A stretch of 24,853 bases of DNA from CAYNYF01 sp964401385 (lineage in GTDB: Bacteria > Planctomycetota > Phycisphaerae > SM23-33): NCBI GenBank assembly GCA_964401385.1, contig CAYNYF010000063.1, positions 1-24,853 of the forward strand. The letters are read 5' to 3'. The notes below the pieces were generated by a model, which had not been told where the DNA came from, made no database searches, and was given only the letters and a program-made list of their open reading frames with translations. The translations under genes were made by a program, and so were the position numbers. Position 1 is the stretch's first letter, and each line of letters opens with the position of its first letter. Positions 21,182 through 24,853 of the stretch are shown here, piece after piece.

Positions 21182-22557
21182 GCACTGTTCGTCTCCGAAC
21201 GCGCCAAAGTGGGGCGGCCTACGTGTTGGCGATTATCCTCATGGTGTGCTTTGCGGCCATTGCGGTCGGTCTGGCGGCCTTCACCAACGTCAACGCTCAA
21301 ACGAGCAAGAACGTCGCGGACATTCACCGCGCCCGACTTGCGGCCGAAAGCGGAATCAGTTTTGCCATTCGCCACATCCGGCTTCTGGCCCTGCCGCACG
21401 CGACGGACCTGGACAACGTCATCCCCAAAATCGCCCAGGAGCTGGGCGAACGGCTTGACTCCACCGGCAACCTCGCGGGAGGGTCCGTAACACATGATGG
21501 CACCACCGTGTATGTCCCCGCGATCACGACCGATGACGGCGCATTCGAGATCTGCGTCGTTCAGCAGGCCGATCAAACGTTGAGCCTGGAAGTCCAGGGA
21601 CTCTCCAATGACGCCAGACGCACCGTGGCCGTGGACCTGGAGCTGAAGGACGGCCACCCCAACAGCGCGTTGAACTACGGCATCGCAAGTCGGGGTCCCA
21701 TCAGCGTCAGCGGCAGCGGCAAGGTTCTCGGAAGGAACGAATTGGCCGAGGCCAGCATCATCTCCAGCAGCAATGCGGCGGTGGCGGTGTCGGTGGTCGG
21801 CGACGCCGTCGTTGAGGGCGACATCTCCTCCGTGGGAACGGAAACGTCGGTCGTGATCAGCGGGTCACCGACCATTGCCGGCTCGGAGGATCTCGAGGCC
21901 ATCGCTGAGCACGTTCACTTCGCGGTTGACCCGCCGATCTTTCCGGAGGTCGATACCAGCATTTTCCTACCCCTGGCTACCACTGTCATCGACAGCCAGA
22001 AGGACGTCAGCCCCCCGCACACCACCTTTGAGAACATCATCATAAAGGCGGGTACCAACCCCACTTTCGCCAGCGACGTCACGATTAACGGCGTGGTCTA
22101 CATCGAGGCGCCCAATATCGTAAACTTCTCCGGGAAGGTGACGCTTAACGGCGTGGTGGCTACCGAGCCGTCATCCGATCCCATTGAGGCCTGTAAGATT
22201 TCGTTCCAGGCGCAGGTCGATGCCCACGGTGTCGAGGCCTTGCCGGATCTGCCGCAATATGCTGGGGTCAAAGATTTGGACGGCACGTTCATAGTCGCTC
22301 CAGGCTTCGACGTCAGCTTTGCGGGGCACTTCGCCGGGGTCAACGGCACAATTGCCGCGGACAAGCTGACCTTTGGCGGACAGGCCGAGGGAATGGTCAA
22401 GGGCTCCGTCATCGGCCTGGCGGATTATCCGACGTCCGTAGGCGGCTATGTCGAGGTCGTCATCGACCGTTCAGGCGAGGAGCACCCGGGCGCCGGGTTC
22501 CTGACGCCGAAATCACTGGACGTGGCTCCACGAACATTCCGCGAGAAGTTGCCATAA
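21178..22557 (+). CDS. PilX-type protein with long beta-rich domain (copy 1)
   Basis: A 459-residue protein. The N-terminus (QSGAAYVLAIILMVCFAAIA, 10-29, then RARLAAESGISFAIRHIR) has the PilX N-terminal pattern: Gly before a hydrophobic pilin-like helix, no Glu at +5, then an amphipathic helix. From about 150 on, the protein is rich in Val, Gly, Ser and Thr with short regular repeats, suggesting a beta-helix or bactofilin-like fold. It carries the motifs EHVH (244-247), AGTNPTF (291-297) and GVVYIEAPNIVNFSG. The following gene encodes a paralogue with the same motifs in the same order. It is probably exported into, or at the tip of, the pilus. The role of the beta-rich body is unknown. Confidence 0.8.
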   Translation: MSTVRLRTRQSGAAYVLAIILMVCFAAIAVGLAAFTNVNAQTSKNVADIHRARLAAESGISFAIRHIRLLALPHATDLDNVIPKIAQELGERLDSTGNLAGGSVTHDGTTVYVPAITTDDGAFEICVVQQADQTLSLEVQGLSNDARRTVAVDLELKDGHPNSALNYGIASRGPISVSGSGKVLGRNELAEASIISSSNAAVAVSVVGDAVVEGDISSVGTETSVVISGSPTIAGSEDLEAIAEHVHFAVDPPIFPEVDTSIFLPLATTVIDSQKDVSPPHTTFENIIIKAGTNPTFASDVTINGVVYIEAPNIVNFSGKVTLNGVVATEPSSDPIEACKISFQAQVDAHGVEALPDLPQYAGVKDLDGTFIVAPGFDVSFAGHFAGVNGTIAADKLTFGGQAEGMVKGSVIGLADYPTSVGGYVEVVIDRSGEEHPGAGFLTPKSLDVAPRTFREKLP

Positions 22558-22568
22558 GGAGACAGCTT

Positions 22569-24062
22569 GTGTCTGTCGCCCATCGAAATAGTCGGATGAG
22601 AAACCATCCGACGCCGAATCGCCTCTCGCCGATGCCCGGCGGCCGGAGCCTGTCCCGGTGCTACCGGCAGCGGCGAAGCCAACGGGTGCTGTCCTACCGG
22701 CGCCGCGCCGACCGGGGCAGTGCCTTTGTGCTGGCCGTGATTCTGCTGGCGATCTTCGCCGCCCTGGCCGCCGGGTTCGCGACCGAGACCGGAATGAACC
22801 TGCAAAAGGCCGGCAACCTCCAGCGGCTCGATTCGGCCAGGCTGGAGACGGAAAGCGGCATGGCATACCTGTCCTACCTGCTGGGGGACCTAAGTCTCCC
22901 GTCCGGGGTCACCGGGCAGGCCATGCTGGACAGCCTGGCGTCGGCGCTGCAAGAGAAACTGAACGGCACCGCCAACCTCGGCGGCCAACTCGTCACGTAC
23001 GACGGCTCGCAGATCCTCGTGCCAAGGATCGATACCGATGGTCAGGGCGCGGGCTTCGAGATGGCGCTGACCCTGGAAGGCGATAACGTCCGGGCGGCCG
23101 TCACCGGTTACGAGCTGGGTTGTGTCAGGCGTGTTCGCATGGATTTCGAGGCCGCCGACAAACGCTCCTTCGTCTTTGACTGCGGCGTGGCCTCCAGGGG
23201 CAAAATAGTCGTCGAGGGCGGTGCGAGCGTTCGGGGGGCCGTGAATTCTTCCGAGGCCAAAGTCCTGAGCGCCTCCTATTCGGACCTGGAGGCCGCCAGC
23301 CTGACCGGCGGTTGCGAGGTTGAGGGGGATGTCTACATCTCCAACCCCGACGCTCACGTGACGCTGGCAGGGCCCGTCTCCGTTGGAGGGGAGACGTTGG
23401 CCAGCGGCAACATTGACGAGCACGTCCACGTCGGCGTCGGCGATGTCGAGTTTCCCGGGGCCGATCCGAGCGTGTTCGAGCCGTTTGCCACGAACATCGT
23501 CGATGCCAGCACGGATACCAGCGCCGATCAGACCTTCGAGAACATCCGCATTCTGGCCGGGACGAATCCGACCTTCTCCGGCACGGTCACGATCAAGGGC
23601 GTCGTGTACATCGAGACGCCCAATCGGGTCGAGTTTACAGGCCAAGTGGAGCTCACTGGCGTGGTTGTCACCGAGGACGCCGGCGAGGACGCAACGGACA
23701 ACAACTACATCCACTTTGCGGGCGCAACGAGCGCCACGGGCGTGGAAGAGCTTCCGGACGAGCCGCAGTTCGCAGGCTTGAAGGCCTTGCCGGGCACATT
23801 CCTGCTGGCGCCGGGCTTTTCGGTGGTGCTCACGGGCAACGTCGGTACGCTCAGCGGCGCCGTGGCCGCCGACGAGCTGAAGGTAGCCGGCACCGTTGAA
23901 GGAACGGTTCGGGGGCCGGTAATCGTTTGGGGCAACCATGAGACCACACTTTCCGGCAATTCGCAGTTCACGATTGACCGCACGGATTCGCCGGGAAAGC
24001 CGCCGGGGTTGACCTCTTCATTGAGACTCGTGGCTTTGCCGCGGACATATGAGGAACTGTAA
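22569..24062 (+). CDS. PilX-type protein with long beta-rich domain (copy 2, paralogue)
   Basis: A 497-residue tandem paralogue of the preceding protein. The hydrophobic helix (GSAFVLAVILLAIFAALAAG, 50-69) is preceded by an unusually long, Arg-rich leader of about 50 residues. The GTG start at 22569 has AAGGAG seven bases upstream, so the long form looks genuine. RLDSARLETESGMAYLSYLL matches the PilX amphipathic helix. The body shares EHVH (284-287), TFENIRILAGTNPTF (322-336), VTIKGVVYIETPNRVEF and an LPDEPQFAGLKAL segment with copy 1. Divergence is strongest between the N-terminal helix and EHVH, which suggests different partners or ligands for the two copies. Confidence 0.8.
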   Translation: MSVAHRNSRMRNHPTPNRLSPMPGGRSLSRCYRQRRSQRVLSYRRRADRGSAFVLAVILLAIFAALAAGFATETGMNLQKAGNLQRLDSARLETESGMAYLSYLLGDLSLPSGVTGQAMLDSLASALQEKLNGTANLGGQLVTYDGSQILVPRIDTDGQGAGFEMALTLEGDNVRAAVTGYELGCVRRVRMDFEAADKRSFVFDCGVASRGKIVVEGGASVRGAVNSSEAKVLSASYSDLEAASLTGGCEVEGDVYISNPDAHVTLAGPVSVGGETLASGNIDEHVHVGVGDVEFPGADPSVFEPFATNIVDASTDTSADQTFENIRILAGTNPTFSGTVTIKGVVYIETPNRVEFTGQVELTGVVVTEDAGEDATDNNYIHFAGATSATGVEELPDEPQFAGLKALPGTFLLAPGFSVVLTGNVGTLSGAVAADELKVAGTVEGTVRGPVIVWGNHETTLSGNSQFTIDRTDSPGKPPGLTSSLRLVALPRTYEEL

Positions 24063-24065
24063 GAA

Positions 24066-24668
24066 ATGATCCTTTGCCGAAAGCGTTTCGCTAGGCCCGG
24101 CACCTCGGCGGGCGGGAGCCCCGTCCGCCCGGCCCGGCGCTTGTCCGGCGGCCGAACCGGCACAGCGCCGGGCTTCACGCTGGTCGAAGTCCTCATTGCC
24201 ATGGTGATTATGGCGTTGTTGCTGGCCGCGATCGCCCTGGCAACCAAGGCCGCAATGCACGGCTATACGGAAAACGCAAAGATCGCGGAGGTCACCCAAA
24301 CTTCGCGCGTGGTGCTGCACAGGATCATGCGCGAGATCCGCACTGCCGACGCGGTCGCTTCCGATCCACAGGCAGTCAGCATCATCCCGCCTGAAAACGA
24401 AGAGGCCCTCTCCAAGATCGAATATGCACTGGAAAACGGAACGCTCTACTCCCGTCGGACGGTGGCCGGGTCCGAGGAAAGCATTGAGCTGATCTCTTCC
24501 GAGGGTTCCGTGCAGGTCCAGGACTTCAGCATCTCCCGCGAGACCGACATCGACGAGGAAGGCTTGAGTTACACCAAGTCGGTCACGGCCCGTCTGGAGC
24601 TGCGTGTCGGCGAGAACACCTTCCACGTGACCGCGTCGGCCTGCCCTCGCCGAAACCTGGAATTCTGA
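24066..24668 (+). CDS. Type IV pilin-like protein (PilW/GspJ-like minor pseudopilin)
   Basis: A 200-residue prepilin. After a long basic leader of 36 residues ending in APG comes FTLVEVLIAMVIMALLLAAI, a prepilin-peptidase site with Gly -1, Phe +1 and Glu +5. Size, the VTQTSRVVLHRIMREIRTA helix and the beta-rich C-terminus resemble PilW/GspJ. The leader is much longer than the usual 6-20 residues. A TTG further in would shorten it to about 11, but GAGGAA about ten bases before the ATG at 24066 favours the long form. It is the last gene of the visible operon and starts 3 bp after the previous stop. Confidence 0.85.
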   Translation: MILCRKRFARPGTSAGGSPVRPARRLSGGRTGTAPGFTLVEVLIAMVIMALLLAAIALATKAAMHGYTENAKIAEVTQTSRVVLHRIMREIRTADAVASDPQAVSIIPPENEEALSKIEYALENGTLYSRRTVAGSEESIELISSEGSVQVQDFSISRETDIDEEGLSYTKSVTARLELRVGENTFHVTASACPRRNLEF

Positions 24669-24853
24669 GGGCACCGGCCCGTTCGGGGAGCTGCCTGGCT
24701 GTCGAGCTGTCGCCCACGCAGAGCCTCTTTGCGGCCGTGGCTTTGCGCTGGTGGCGACTGACGCACGGGTTAGCAAAGAAATACTGGTTCCAGCACCTCA
24801 GTGGTGTAACTAATTGTGTGTAAGTTCGTGTTCGGGCGTTCGTGTCATCCGGC
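24669..24853. other. Non-coding right edge after the pilus operon
   Basis: No gene or clear terminator is seen. A short inverted repeat ccacg...cgtgg (near 24714-24740) is the only stem. The last 80 bases are distinctly more AT-rich and may be the upstream region of a gene beyond the window. Confidence 0.4.

Overview
The window is a GC-rich bacterial scaffold fragment with one 100-N assembly gap near its left end. The best guess for the host is a Planctomycetota bacterium, possibly Phycisphaerae-like. That rests on the compact pilM-N-O / ATPase / pilC block followed by two long PilX-type proteins, an unusual long RNase HII-like protein, and many GTG starts with purine-rich Shine-Dalgarno sites. 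It is inference from gene style, not from a marker gene.

Left edge (1-700): an array of about nine 10-bp repeats, a roughly 155-bp tandem repeat interrupted by the gap, and a tRNA-Ser(GCU) on the minus strand with a recognisable promoter. Each 155-bp unit carries a copy of the tRNA 3' end. Metabolic section (790-6850): a sugar-type ABC permease (minus) diverges from deoC (plus). It is followed by a convergent operon etfB-etfA-acyl-CoA dehydrogenase (minus) that would pass electrons from acyl-CoA oxidation to the ETF. Middle section (7000-12730): a PHP-domain phosphoesterase and a membrane-anchored helical protein diverge from back-to-back promoters. A 47-codon small ORF follows the membrane protein. 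An RNase HII-like gene (minus) then diverges from manC-ruvX (plus), and an FHA-domain gene (minus) ends at a clear intrinsic terminator.

Right half (13369-24668): one long plus-strand operon for a type IV pilus / type II secretion-like machine. Its order is pilM, pilN, pilO, a PilP/GspC-like membrane protein, PilB/GspE assembly ATPase, PilT retraction ATPase, PilC platform protein, a PilV/GspI-like pseudopilin, two tandem PilX-type proteins with long beta-rich bodies, and a PilW/GspJ-like pseudopilin. Genes overlap by 4 bp or lie within about 30 bp of each other, so they are probably co-transcribed. The ATPases, platform and PilMNO(P) set form the inner-membrane motor. The four pilin-like proteins resemble a minor-pilin (tip/priming) complex. 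No secretin, prepilin peptidase or abundant major pilin is seen here. A 640-bp intergenic region with a strong two-tier hairpin separates this operon from the divergent FHA gene.

The most interesting points are the duplicated PilX/beta-rich pair in the minor-pilin block, the tRNA-Ser-derived tandem repeats that broke the assembly, the atypical RNase HII-like enzyme, the structured leader upstream of pilM, and a small Arg-rich ORF.
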